This document shows, piece by piece, positions 34,625-44,283 of a stretch of DNA of 64,000 bases. The position numbers were made by a program, and so were the translations under genes. The stretch is from Aquibacillus kalidii. Lineage in GTDB: Bacteria > Bacillota > Bacilli > Bacillales > Amphibacillaceae. The DNA lies in the NCBI RefSeq assembly GCF_014280935.1, contig NZ_JACLZI010000061.1:1-64000 (forward strand), given 5' to 3'. The first letter of the stretch is position 1. Each line of letters begins with the position of its first letter. The notes beneath the pieces were generated by a model. That model made no database searches and was not told where the DNA came from. It worked only from the letters and a program-made list of their open reading frames with translations.

Positions 34625-37333
34625 TTAACGAACTCTAACAGTAAAAATAGCCTTTTTACCATTTGATGTTGTACCAGTTATCTTTGCCGTACCTGATCGA
34701 ACTGCTTGAACTCTTCCTTTACTGTCTACAGAAGCAATACTGCTATTGGAGGATTTCCAACTCACTGTTTTATTTGTTGTATTGCTAGGGCTAACGGTAG
34801 CAGATAGGGTCAATGTCTTTCCTTTACTTAGCGTAGCATACTTTTTATTTAACTTAACTGATTTGGCAGCTACAGGACGATTAACTGTTACTTTTACTTT
34901 TATTTCCTTTGCTCCCTTTACGGTTGCGGTGATCGTTGCAGTGCCATTTGATTTACCAGTTACCTTGCCTTTACTATCAACTGTGGCAATTTTGGTATTG
35001 GATGATTTCCATTTTACTGTTTTCTCAGTACTATCAGAGGGGGAAACAGTTGCTTTTATAGTAGATGAATTTCCAACAACGACTGATAGAGACGATTTGT
35101 TTACCTTTACTGTTTTGTTAGAAACCTTCACGGTGATCTTCTTATAAACTTTTGTGTTGTCCTTCGTAGTCGCTGTTATGGTAGCAGTGCCATTAGTATT
35201 CCCTTTGATGATCCCTCTAGAATCAACTGTCGCTACCTTTGTGTTCGAGCTTCTCCATGTAACGGTCTTTACAGTTGCATTTGATGGGGAAACAGTTGCT
35301 GTAACCTTGAAAGCTTGTTGCTTTGAAATATTTAAAGTTGATTTAGATAACTTTAAGCTAGTAGGTAATATATTTTTCACTGTTAGTTTGGTACTGTTCT
35401 TTACAGAGGTATTTCCCTTAGCAATTGCAGTAACTGTGGTTGTTCCTGCTTTGATTGCCTTTACGTTCCCGTTAGAATCTACGGTTGCAACAGCTGGATT
35501 ACTACTTATCCAACTAACACCTTTATTATATGCTGTAGAAGGGCTTACAGTTGCTTTTAATTGCGTGGAACGACTTACCAATAAAGAAATAGTTGATTTA
35601 TTCAATGTGATACTTGTAGGGATCAGTACTTTTTCTTTCAAGTTCATGGTACCTAAATAATTTGCTAGGTAGACCATATCTCCTTTTACAAAGGTATAAT
35701 CAAATGGTGGATCATTGCTAGAAACACTATAAAAATTCTTTGTCATATAGTTACTATTAAATATTCTGATATCAGCAGTAGAGTCCTTTTCATTTGGACT
35801 ATCAAATGTAATTGTATAAGTACCTGTTGGTATATCTGTCCCTATTTCGTAGTAACCAGAAGAAAGTTTGCTTACATCTACAGTAGAAACTTTTTCAACT
35901 CCAACTGAAGTTAATTCCCTATTCGAGAAAATTTCTATGTTGTCCCCTTCTTTTAGGTTTGCAATAAATTTATCTGAATAATAAAAAGGCTTACTTTCAA
36001 TATTCACAAATACTATTACTTCATTACCTCTAGTAATCAATAAAGACGCTTCACCATTAGAAACACTAAATCGGGTCAATCCAGGTTGTACCTCTTCCCC
36101 AACTGTATAGGTTCCCTGCTTAAAACCCTGATCCATGACAGAGTCAGTTAAAACCGCTTGTTCTGCACCAGAATTATAAGAAATAAATCCATGTCCATAG
36201 AACGGATCAAGTCCGTATGTCCCTAAGTCCGTTGTGTACTTACTAAGCAAGGATTTTAACTGACTATTCGTTAGAAATGGATATTTTTGTTTTAATAGAG
36301 CAAGCATTCCAGTAACATGCGGAGTCGCTTGGGAAGTGCCACTTTGGTAGGCATAGTTCTCGCCAGTAAAGGTACTTAATATAGTTTCTCCTGGAGCTGA
36401 AAAATCAACTTCTTTGCCGGTAGAAGAAAAGCTACTTAAGCTTAGAGATTGATTGACGGACGATATTGCATTAACGTTGGCAAATTTAGCAGGGTAATTT
36501 ACCGAGTTTTCTAACCCGTCATTTCCACTTGCTGCAACAATCACTATTCCTTTGTTGTACGCATTATTTATCATTTGCTCGAACAGCTGGCTATATCCAG
36601 AAGTACCAAAGCTAAGGTTAACGATATCCATATTATTTGTTATCGCCCAATCTAAGCCTTCTAATATATCTTGAAGGCTTCCAATTCCTTGACTATCTAA
36701 TACCTTCACCGCATATAAGCTTACATCCGGGGAAACTCCTACAATATCAAATCCGTTAATACGTCGGATGTTAGGTTGTGCAGCAATAATTCCAGAAACA
36801 TGAGTCCCATGTCCATGGTCATCATGCCACATAGTAGTGTTATCTACTGTGGATACTCCACCTGATATGTTTAATTCACTGTGGTTTGCGATTCCTGTAT
36901 CCAGTACAGCAACCTTTATCCCTTTACCGGTGAAGCCCTCATTCCAAAGAGCTCGTACATTTGTAGCATTAATGTTCCATGGAGTTGTACCTGTTGAGTA
37001 ATCAGCTAGGGTGTTTAACACTTTTGTAGTATTCGTATCTGTAATACTAAAAGGTAGACTTTCCTCTATATAAGCTATATCTTTATTTGCTTCTAGTTCA
37101 GTTAGCTCCTCCTCCGTGGTCACTACTGAAACAGCAGGAACAGATTTAAACTGATATTCAACACGAATACTATCCTCTACTGTTGCTTCTTTTCCATCTT
37201 GATTTTTATAAACTACAATTACTTCCTTTTCTTCATTTGGCAATTCATCAGCAAATACAGTTGAAATACTGTAATATAAAGGAAAAATTAGAAGCAGAAG
37301 GAAAAAGGTGAAAAATTGTCCAATATATTTCAT
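34625..37333 (-). CDS. secreted subtilisin-like (S8) protease with BIG2 repeats
   Basis: This 902-aa protein has a signal peptide (to about residue 28), an inhibitor I9-type propeptide (about 35-95) and an S8 catalytic domain: Asp145 (VAVLDTGI), His175 (DDHGHGTHVSG), the oxyanion Asn in AASGNDG, and Ser334 (SGTSQATPHV). A linker domain follows, then four bacterial Ig-like BIG2 repeats to the C-terminus, sharing WKSSNTKIATVDSKGKVTG-like blocks. BIG2 repeats often bind wall or surface polymers, which may hold the enzyme at the cell without a sortase motif. I prefer ATG 37333 because GGAG is ten bases away; TTG 37339 is too close. Confidence 0.9.
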   Translation of the reverse strand: MKYIGQFFTFFLLLLIFPLYYSISTVFADELPNEEKEVIVVYKNQDGKEATVEDSIRVEYQFKSVPAVSVVTTEEELTELEANKDIAYIEESLPFSITDTNTTKVLNTLADYSTGTTPWNINATNVRALWNEGFTGKGIKVAVLDTGIANHSELNISGGVSTVDNTTMWHDDHGHGTHVSGIIAAQPNIRRINGFDIVGVSPDVSLYAVKVLDSQGIGSLQDILEGLDWAITNNMDIVNLSFGTSGYSQLFEQMINNAYNKGIVIVAASGNDGLENSVNYPAKFANVNAISSVNQSLSLSSFSSTGKEVDFSAPGETILSTFTGENYAYQSGTSQATPHVTGMLALLKQKYPFLTNSQLKSLLSKYTTDLGTYGLDPFYGHGFISYNSGAEQAVLTDSVMDQGFKQGTYTVGEEVQPGLTRFSVSNGEASLLITRGNEVIVFVNIESKPFYYSDKFIANLKEGDNIEIFSNRELTSVGVEKVSTVDVSKLSSGYYEIGTDIPTGTYTITFDSPNEKDSTADIRIFNSNYMTKNFYSVSSNDPPFDYTFVKGDMVYLANYLGTMNLKEKVLIPTSITLNKSTISLLVSRSTQLKATVSPSTAYNKGVSWISSNPAVATVDSNGNVKAIKAGTTTVTAIAKGNTSVKNSTKLTVKNILPTSLKLSKSTLNISKQQAFKVTATVSPSNATVKTVTWRSSNTKVATVDSRGIIKGNTNGTATITATTKDNTKVYKKITVKVSNKTVKVNKSSLSVVVGNSSTIKATVSPSDSTEKTVKWKSSNTKIATVDSKGKVTGKSNGTATITATVKGAKEIKVKVTVNRPVAAKSVKLNKKYATLSKGKTLTLSATVSPSNTTNKTVSWKSSNSSIASVDSKGRVQAVRSGTAKITGTTSNGKKAIFTVRVR

Positions 37334-37822
37334 TATCAATCAACTCCATTTTTCGCAAAGAGCTTAGTAGATAACATCAATACTAATAATCTTTTGTATT
37401 TTCTAATATTATATAACTTTCTAGAGATAATGCTAGATTAATTTAAAAATATTGTCATAAATTGTCGGATTTCAACAGGTTATTGAATAATCATATCCCA
37501 TCTAAGATAAAAGTCATAATTAATCAGGACTGAGAAAGTACTGATGCATTTTTAAAATCTGGAATAATAGAGTTAGAAGGCAGCTGTAGCTTCCTTAATA
37601 GTCCCACCTGTTGGAACAGGGGGGAAGGCTTTGCACCTAATTTCCTAATTCACATCCCACTATCAGGATTAAACAGAGTATAGTGGAACATACAAAAGAG
37701 TTTGCAAATAATTTAGTAGATGATCAAGGTAAAACGATTAGTAATGTGGCCGATCAGTTAGTGATTGTGTAAGCGGAATCGGTAAAAAGCTTGATTCTGT
37801 ATTTTGGTAGGAGGAGAGAAAT
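37334..37822. other. 490-bp spacer with gene debris
   Basis: 37683-37772 is an open frame without start (VEHTKEFANNLVDDQGKTIS then NVADQLVIV and stop) that looks like the C-terminus of a helical secretion-associated protein. Together with the next three genes it may be the tail of a decayed type VII-toxin operon. The remainder is featureless. Confidence 0.35.
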
Positions 37823-38056
37823 TTGAGAAAGAATCAAGAGAGTAATTTGTATCAATTAAAAGCGGTTGCATTTGGAAGAATGAACCCGAAGAATGTGGTA
37901 GGTTTTTTCTGGGGAACAACAATATTTAGTTTTATTATAGTTGCATTTACTTATAATTCCATCGGAGCAGAGTATGCCCACCCATCATGGTCGAAAATAG
38001 CGGCTATCAATCTATTAGTTTTTTTTTGGACAAATTTTATTCGCTTTATTGTTTAG
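37823..38056 (+). CDS. membrane protein, probable N-terminal half (frameshifted at a T9 run)
   Basis: This 77-aa product starts TTG 37823 behind GGAGG with 8-base spacing. It has a soluble start (FGRMNPKNVVGFFWGT) and two hydrophobic segments. It ends shortly after a run of nine T bases (38019-38027). Removing one T joins its frame to the next one (VFFGQILFALLFSIKGIRYK), giving a continuous membrane protein of about 240 residues. So these are probably one gene split by a slippage-prone tract. I do not recognise the family. Confidence 0.5.
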   Translation: MRKNQESNLYQLKAVAFGRMNPKNVVGFFWGTTIFSFIIVAFTYNSIGAEYAHPSWSKIAAINLLVFFWTNFIRFIV

Positions 38057-38543
38057 TATTAAAGGGATTAGATATAAGTTTCAAAATATACAAATGATAG
38101 TGATAAGTTTATTACTTATCAAACTATCTATTGAATTTTACTTAGTTTACTTTGTGCTATGCTTTGATCAAAACGTACCTATAATGGTAACTATTGGAAT
38201 GGTCAGTCTAATGGTTGGTTTCATGTATTTAATTATATCTACTGTAAGAGGTGTTACCCGTTTCAAGCACGGTGAGTTTAAAGAAGGTAGATCCGGACTC
38301 TATAACTTTAAACAATCAAAGGGATTCGTGAGTATACCTATCATATTTGGTGTCACGATACTTGGAGGCGTGATAGCAAGAGGGGTGTCGAATATGTCGG
38401 AAGTTCCTAATATAGTAGAATTGATTATCCCTTTGGTAATATCGTTCTTTTTACAATGTGGGATAGCCATGATTATACCAGAATTCTTTCTAATAACTTA
38501 TTGCAAATTTAGGTATCAGTCATTTAATGTCGTCCCCAAATAG
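38049..38543 (+). CDS. membrane protein, probable C-terminal half
   Basis: This 164-aa frame overlaps the previous one by 8 bases and carries about four membrane helices (MIVISLLLIKLSIEFYLVYF, MVSLMVGFMYLIIS, IPIIFGVTILGGVIA, IVELIIPLVISFFLQCGIAM). The TTG at 38049 has no ribosome binding site, which supports it being the downstream part of a split gene. Its stop is 31 bases before a DUF5085-like gene. Confidence 0.5.
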   Translation: MFSIKGIRYKFQNIQMIVISLLLIKLSIEFYLVYFVLCFDQNVPIMVTIGMVSLMVGFMYLIISTVRGVTRFKHGEFKEGRSGLYNFKQSKGFVSIPIIFGVTILGGVIARGVSNMSEVPNIVELIIPLVISFFLQCGIAMIIPEFFLITYCKFRYQSFNVVPK

Positions 38544-38573
38544 TAACATAGAAGATAGGAGGAAGTAACTCAT

Positions 38574-38834
38574 ATGAAAGTTAAACGTAGTCCGCTTCAG
38601 TTTAATCATGTAATAAGTACTAGAGTAAAGTGTAAAACGGATGAATGGCATCTTTTAGCCAAAGATTTAAGGAATGCAGTTATAAGAAATGGACTTTATG
38701 GTACAGGACCAGTTTTTTACCAAGTTACTGATTTTGATAAAGAAACCCAACTTGCAGACTATACTTTTTATTTACCTGTCAATCAATCTAAGAGAGGAAA
38801 ACAAAGAATGAATTTCTTGACGTTTAAGAGGTGA
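38574..38834 (+). CDS. DUF5085-like protein, short
   Basis: This 86-aa protein resembles the N-terminal part of DUF5085 proteins that occur in LXG/type VII toxin loci: LQFNHVISTRVKCKTDEWHL, then GLYGTGPVFYQVTDFD and YTFYLPVNQ. The usual length is about 150 residues, so it is short and may be truncated. ATG 38574 follows AGGAGGAAG. No toxin gene is present next to it, so the locus seems to have lost its effector. Confidence 0.5.
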   Translation: MKVKRSPLQFNHVISTRVKCKTDEWHLLAKDLRNAVIRNGLYGTGPVFYQVTDFDKETQLADYTFYLPVNQSKRGKQRMNFLTFKR

Positions 38835-39050
38835 AAAGACCGTTTCCATCCCCTCAATTAAACTACCTACTTCAAAAAGTTAGAATGAATCCGAAAAATC
38901 TAACAAATTAGATATATATTCCTACCTTAATTTAATACCAAGTTTAAACTAACATAATGACGCGAAAAAAAGTAATTCGACATAATCAGTTTAAATTAGA
39001 CGATATTTATTGTCGGTTCGACAAAAATAGAAGTAATGTTACTCCATGGA

Positions 39051-39083
39051 TTGACAAAAAATTTACGAAACTAAATATATACT
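39051..39083 (+). promoter_or_regulatory. putative SigA promoter of the structured RNA
   Basis: A consensus -35 TTGACA (39051-39056) is followed by an AT-rich -10 region (AATATATACT, 39074-39083). Transcription would start about 30 bases before the pseudoknot RNA. Confidence 0.5.
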
Positions 39084-39084
39084 A

Positions 39085-39218
39085 AACTTTGTTAAAAAAA
39101 TAATATGAGGAAACAATGATGTACGTCTCGTACTTGGGCACCAGAGACGTATGGAGTTACTGGTGCAACCGGCCTAATTAAATTTGGACTTAAGTCCATT
39201 TTAGTTAGGTCTTTTTTT
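39085..39218 (+). ncRNA. candidate pseudoknot RNA with intrinsic terminator
   Basis: TACGTCTC (39122-39129) pairs with GAGACGTA (39144-39151). The 14-base loop ends in GCACCA (39138-39143), which can pair with TGGTGC (39161-39166), forming an H-type pseudoknot. Directly after comes a terminator (CCTAA...TTAGG around GGACTTAAGTCC, 39173-39209) with seven T bases. The layout is that of a riboswitch or a small terminated RNA. It matches no riboswitch class I can recall. The next gene is the wall-anchored pectinesterase, about 390 bases downstream. Confidence 0.55.
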
Positions 39219-39605
39219 ATTTTCTGAAATTAGAAGGAGTGGAAAGGATGTTGTTATAAATTTGGGTGATGTCTTTTGGGATTAAGAGACAAAGTTCAAA
39301 GTTATCGATATAAAATTGTTCGGCAGTAAGCTAAAAGGAATGTGATTCTCTATGATTGTAATTTTTCAAAGGGGACTCTTTTTTCTAGTAAAAGTAATAG
39401 ATGTTTAAGCAAGGTAAAACTTACTATTTTTTTGTGATGTACTAGAAAAATAAGCAGATAGAGGGACTTTATGGATATGGAGAAATACACCATCGTACAC
39501 AGATTTTCACAGAAGTTACCCATTGATAGAGACATTCTTCTAAGTCCTACAACGCCGTATCAATCATCTTAGTCAAAGGAACACAAAGAAAAGGAGAATT
39601 AAAAA

Positions 39606-42600
39606 ATGATAAGAATTCGAGATAGTTTTAAGAGGTTTATGATAATTGTTATGTTACTGACCGTTGTGGTCGGATCCATACCATATCAACAGAATATGGT
39701 AGTAAATGCAGAAAGTCTACCAGAGATGGGGGAAACATATAATTATGATTTTTCAGAATTGAAGATTTACGATAAAGACAATCCAATTGATACACTAATG
39801 TCATCAGACGGATTAGTGAAATATAACGGCAATGGAGAGATGTATCATCATGGAGATAAACATGGACTCGTTGTGAAAACGGGAAATAGTTTTGAGGTAG
39901 CGGTTGCTGGTAGTGCTAAAATATCTTTTGTTTTATGCCAGTATAGTGATGAAGGTACGATTTCTGTATCTGGGGGTACTCCTGGAAGTGAGTTATTTAC
40001 TGAAAGTACTAAACTCAAGGTACCTGTTGATGGGGAGAAAGCAAACTTCTACTATTCTGGTAGTGCTACTACGTTAACATTCACAGTGAGTGGCAAAGGC
40101 TACGTGCATGGTTTTATAGTAGAAAATTTAGATGAGGGAGAAGATGTAACTCCTTGGGTTAAAAAGGACTTCTCTCTACAAATTGGACAAGAAACTGTTG
40201 ATGTACATGGGGCTGCTACGAAATTAGAAAATGCATCTACAAGTATGACTTCAGGATCTGTTTACTATTCCACAAGTGAGAGTGCGTACATAAGTACCGA
40301 TTTAAATGGGGAAATTTTTAGCTCCTCTATTCTTACTAATCTAAGTCCAGATGTGGTGGGGAATTTAGATATAGATTATGACACAAATGAAATTGTAGTT
40401 ACTTTTGCAGATCAAGCGACAAATCCGAGAGAATATCGGATAAAGGTTCAGGATACTAGTGTTTTCGTTACTCCGAATAAAGGAGATGTCTATAATTTTG
40501 ATTTTGCGGGAGGCGCAATTCCTACAAATGGCTTGCCAATCGATTCTTACTTAACAGATGACGGCATTTTAAAAGTTGCTAAAGGAGATGGAGATAGCCC
40601 ATATTGGCACGATAGTTCTCACGGGATGTCTGTTCTTGATGAAAACTATGTAGAAGTGAAAGTGGCCGGGGATGCAGACATTATCTTTACTGTATGTGAA
40701 TATGGTAATGGAGGAAGTCTGGAAGTTACAAACCTAGCGCAGGGAGCAAATGGTACATTTGATAAAAATGAGCTTCAATCTGAAGTGGATGGTGAGAAAT
40801 TAACCTATTCTTATACTGGTGAAGCGACAACATTACGATTCACACTAGCTACTTCAGGAGAAAATTATCTCCACGGGATTACAGTGAAAAACAAAGGTAA
40901 AGCAGAGGGTTCCCCAATCGTTGAGGAACAGGCATCTATGCCGAATGAGATAGATGAACATGATTCACTAAATATCACTGCAAATGGCTATCGATTACAG
41001 GTAGATCATACTGATTCAGAAGCAAATATTGAGTCCTTAACCAACGTAGGATACTTTGTTTTTGATGGTAGAAGCGCTGCAACTACAATGGAAGCGGATA
41101 TCGAAATAAAAGAGGTTGGAAACTCTAGTGAAAATGGTGTTTTCTTTGGTCTCTTTGAGGATGAAACTACTATATCCAAGATTGCTACAGTTGGAATTAG
41201 AGGGGATAACAGATTAAGAAACGTATACAGTAAGAAGGATACTCCATCAATAGCAACTGCAGGAAGTATGGATATTGATTATGCTGTTGGTGATGTGATT
41301 CACCTTGTATCTAAAAAGGACAAAAATGGATGGCATACAGAAGCAACTATCAATTCAGAAACAACTAGTGTTTCGATTGATTATGAAGATATTGCTGATA
41401 TGAATAAAGATAAAAGTATGCAATATGGCTTCGCATTTGCGAATGTTAATGCAGTAATCACTAATTTAATACTGCAAGATGAAAATGGAAAGACCTTATA
41501 TGATCAAAAAGATACCTATGAGGCTGTAGGTGCCGCGCCAACAGTTACTAGTGTGGGACAACCTGCTATATCAACTGACCGGACAACAATTACAGTAACC
41601 TGGAGTGGAGACAGGCCTGAAGGTGATGGGGCGTATGCGATAGAGTTATCCACTGATGGAGGCAAAACCTACACAACATTAGATAGCTATGTTATGGATA
41701 ATATGTACACGGTTGATATAGAAGAAAGTGGAACGTATAAGTTCAGGGTATATGGTAAATTAGGTGATGACACGACAGCTGCGTTGGAGTCAGTTGCTGT
41801 AGAAGTTTTAAAACCACTGGCTAGTCCGGAATTAGCGATAGATAGTGGAGATAGTACGTTAACGCTTAATTGGAATGCAATTGATAAGGCTACAAGCTAT
41901 GAAATTTACCGGAAATCATCCGAACAAGCTGATTACACTTTACTTGGTGAAGTAAAGAAAACAACTTTTGTTGACGCAGAAGTAGTGAATGAAACTCCTT
42001 ATTACTATTATTTAGTAGCAAAATCGGCAATTAATTCTAGTAACGGTTCTGAACCTGTTTTATCCGTACCGTCTGCTGGTAGGGTTGGAAAGTACGTTCT
42101 TGAAAAAGAAGCTACAGATATTGTTCTTATCAAAAAATCTTATGATACGGTATATACCGATAGGGCCACACTTCAAGGTGTTACGAATGAACCAGGATTA
42201 ATGGAACTAGTCGTGAATGGTGAAAAACGTGAAAGTGTAACCTTAAAAGCAAGTCAATTGTTTAATTTCCTTGTGAAGTTAAAAGAAGGTAGAAATGATG
42301 TAAATCTTTACTTTACAGATAATCAAGGAAATGTCACTAGAAAAACATTTAATTTTGTTTATTTAACAAGCTACGACATGGTTGTAGATGCTACTTATAC
42401 TGGTGTAGAAGGTGCAGTATCCAATGAACAGCCTAGTATCAAACAATTTAGTACAGTTCAGGCAGCAGTTGATGCTGTACCAACTAACAATAAAGAAAGA
42501 GTAGTTATTTTGGTAAAAGAGGGAGCCTATTTTGAGCATTTAAGAGTGAATTCTCCATATATAAGTTTGATCGGAGAAGACCGCGATATGGTTAATATTC

Positions 42601-44210
42601 AATTCTATGATCCAGTTCTATCTCCAGAGGGTGGAAGTACGTCGGATCGAAATGCAACGTATATAAAGGAAACGGCAACAGGTTTCTCAGCAGAAAACCT
42701 AACTTTTGAAAATACGTATCAATATTTAGGAGATGGAACAAAATCGAATGAATCAGCTGATGCGATTCGAGTAGATGCTGATAAAAGCACCTTTGTAAAT
42801 GTGAAGATGCTAGGGTACCAAGATACTTTATATGCAAGTTCCAATCGCCAGTATTATTACAAGAGTTATATCCTTGGAAATGTAGATTTTATCTATGGTT
42901 CTGCGCAGGCGCTATTTGATGACTCGGATATTGTGTTCCGTTACAATGCAATAAAAAATAGTGGATATGTTACAGCACCAAAAACTGCCAGTGACAAGTC
43001 ATACGGATTTATTTTTAAAGATAGTAGAATCACTGCAGAGGCTGGTGCATCTGGTGATGGATATTTATTAGCTCGTCCTTGGGGGGCAGATGCCGCAGCA
43101 ACATTTATTAACACCTATATGAGTGAGGTTATTAATAAAGACGATACGTATAATGATATGAGTGGAAACCTTTCTGAGAATGCTAGATTCTATGAATATT
43201 ATACGTATGGTAAAGGATTCTCCATTCATAGTGGTAGACCACAGATTTCCAAGACTCAAGCAGAAGAAATGTTATTATCCTCTTCTCTAGGTTGGGATCC
43301 TCTTGCTACCATTACTGAAAATTCTACAAGTTCCTATGTTGGAAAAGTGGCAACAGAATCAGTCGAAAAGTATGTGGAAACAGAGTGGGAAGGAACTCTA
43401 GTAGAAGGAGAGCAGCCAACAGATTCAGAAGGTAACCAAGAAGGAGAGCAACCAACAGAAAATGAAGACGATGATGGTAAGTCTAATCCTGTGGGTACTA
43501 AGAACGGGCTATCAGTTGTAAAGGTTTCTCCTGTGCTGAAAGGCAATAAGGTTACATTAGATACCCAAGTGATTAACTCTGTTAAAAATAGAGGTACAAT
43601 TGAGATCAACTTAAATAGTATTTCTGATAAAACAGAGGTGGAAATTGAACTTCAAGGAGATCAAGTGAAGCTATTGAAAGGTAAAGATGTTGTTCTGTCT
43701 ATTATAAAGGGAGACATTACTTTAGAAATCCCAAGTTCCGTATTTAAAGATAGTTCCGAAAAGGTAATCATTAAGATTGAAAAGTTAAAGCAAATTTCTA
43801 ATGCTCTAAGTACTGTATATGATTTTACTATTGAGCAAAATGGTAAATTCATCACTAAATTTGACCAAGGAATTACATTGCACTTCGAAGTGGATGCTAG
43901 CAAAGAATTTAATCCTAACAATGCGAAAGTATTCTATTGGAACGAGTCTACTGATAAATGGGAACTTGTTGGTGGAACATACCAGGATGGTACAGTTTCT
44001 GTAACAACAAACCATTTTAGTACGTATGCGGTATTTGAAACAAACACGGAGGAAGCTTCATCACAAAGTGTGATTGAAACACCTGAAAAGAAAGAAAATA
44101 CGGAATTACCTAGTACAGCTAGTCATACATTTAACTGGTTACTGCTAGGTTCTGTTCTACTAATTATGGGACTAGGAGTTCTTGTTATTAAGAGAAGAAG
44201 ACAGGTGTAA
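39606..44210 (+). CDS. wall-anchored multidomain pectinesterase (CE8)
   Basis: This 1534-aa surface enzyme demethylates pectin. After a signal peptide (to about residue 36) come two related beta-sandwich modules (about 43-161 and 298-437, both starting YNxDF and ending YxHGxxVxN) and a pectin-lyase-associated-like domain (about 465-640). Two fibronectin III-like domains (about 650-845) are next. The CE8 right-handed beta-helix (about 920-1240) contains GYQDTLY, GNVDFIYGSAQALFDD and ARPWG, carrying the two catalytic Asp and the Arg. A stalk ends in LPSTA near 1500, a helix and KRRRQV: a sortase signal. AAAGGAG precedes ATG 39606. Confidence 0.9.
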   Translation: MIRIRDSFKRFMIIVMLLTVVVGSIPYQQNMVVNAESLPEMGETYNYDFSELKIYDKDNPIDTLMSSDGLVKYNGNGEMYHHGDKHGLVVKTGNSFEVAVAGSAKISFVLCQYSDEGTISVSGGTPGSELFTESTKLKVPVDGEKANFYYSGSATTLTFTVSGKGYVHGFIVENLDEGEDVTPWVKKDFSLQIGQETVDVHGAATKLENASTSMTSGSVYYSTSESAYISTDLNGEIFSSSILTNLSPDVVGNLDIDYDTNEIVVTFADQATNPREYRIKVQDTSVFVTPNKGDVYNFDFAGGAIPTNGLPIDSYLTDDGILKVAKGDGDSPYWHDSSHGMSVLDENYVEVKVAGDADIIFTVCEYGNGGSLEVTNLAQGANGTFDKNELQSEVDGEKLTYSYTGEATTLRFTLATSGENYLHGITVKNKGKAEGSPIVEEQASMPNEIDEHDSLNITANGYRLQVDHTDSEANIESLTNVGYFVFDGRSAATTMEADIEIKEVGNSSENGVFFGLFEDETTISKIATVGIRGDNRLRNVYSKKDTPSIATAGSMDIDYAVGDVIHLVSKKDKNGWHTEATINSETTSVSIDYEDIADMNKDKSMQYGFAFANVNAVITNLILQDENGKTLYDQKDTYEAVGAAPTVTSVGQPAISTDRTTITVTWSGDRPEGDGAYAIELSTDGGKTYTTLDSYVMDNMYTVDIEESGTYKFRVYGKLGDDTTAALESVAVEVLKPLASPELAIDSGDSTLTLNWNAIDKATSYEIYRKSSEQADYTLLGEVKKTTFVDAEVVNETPYYYYLVAKSAINSSNGSEPVLSVPSAGRVGKYVLEKEATDIVLIKKSYDTVYTDRATLQGVTNEPGLMELVVNGEKRESVTLKASQLFNFLVKLKEGRNDVNLYFTDNQGNVTRKTFNFVYLTSYDMVVDATYTGVEGAVSNEQPSIKQFSTVQAAVDAVPTNNKERVVILVKEGAYFEHLRVNSPYISLIGEDRDMVNIQFYDPVLSPEGGSTSDRNATYIKETATGFSAENLTFENTYQYLGDGTKSNESADAIRVDADKSTFVNVKMLGYQDTLYASSNRQYYYKSYILGNVDFIYGSAQALFDDSDIVFRYNAIKNSGYVTAPKTASDKSYGFIFKDSRITAEAGASGDGYLLARPWGADAAATFINTYMSEVINKDDTYNDMSGNLSENARFYEYYTYGKGFSIHSGRPQISKTQAEEMLLSSSLGWDPLATITENSTSSYVGKVATESVEKYVETEWEGTLVEGEQPTDSEGNQEGEQPTENEDDDGKSNPVGTKNGLSVVKVSPVLKGNKVTLDTQVINSVKNRGTIEINLNSISDKTEVEIELQGDQVKLLKGKDVVLSIIKGDITLEIPSSVFKDSSEKVIIKIEKLKQISNALSTVYDFTIEQNGKFITKFDQGITLHFEVDASKEFNPNNAKVFYWNESTDKWELVGGTYQDGTVSVTTNHFSTYAVFETNTEEASSQSVIETPEKKENTELPSTASHTFNWLLLGSVLLIMGLGVLVIKRRRQV

Positions 44211-44223
44211 TAGGTGTAATATG

Positions 44224-44258
44224 GGAAGCAGGGGATGAATCCCCTGCTTCTTTTTTAA
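44224..44258 (+). terminator. terminator of pectinesterase gene
   Basis: GAAGCAGGGG pairs with CCCCTGCTTC around a 6-base loop, followed by TTTTTT. Confidence 0.9.
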
Positions 44259-44283
44259 TATAGGTTATGGGGCAATTAGGAAC

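Larger units (their letters stand above)
38835..39605. other. 770-bp leader region before pectinesterase
   Basis: Contents: a promoter at 39051, the structured RNA candidate 39122-39218 and a 33-codon frame at 39471-39572 (MDMEKYTIVHRFSQKLPIDR...) behind GAGGGAC. That frame may be a small peptide or debris. 38835-39050 holds nothing recognisable. Confidence 0.45.

Noticed and set aside
35154..35660. 168-codon plus-strand ORF within the subtilisin-like gene
   Set aside because: It is a shadow of the BIG2 repeats on the opposite strand, without a ribosome binding site. The real frame has complete catalytic motifs.
39085..39218. Pseudoknot RNA considered as a c-di-GMP-I, SAM-III or fluoride riboswitch
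   Set aside because: The invariant core bases of these classes are absent. Only the general hairpin/pseudoknot/terminator layout is shared.
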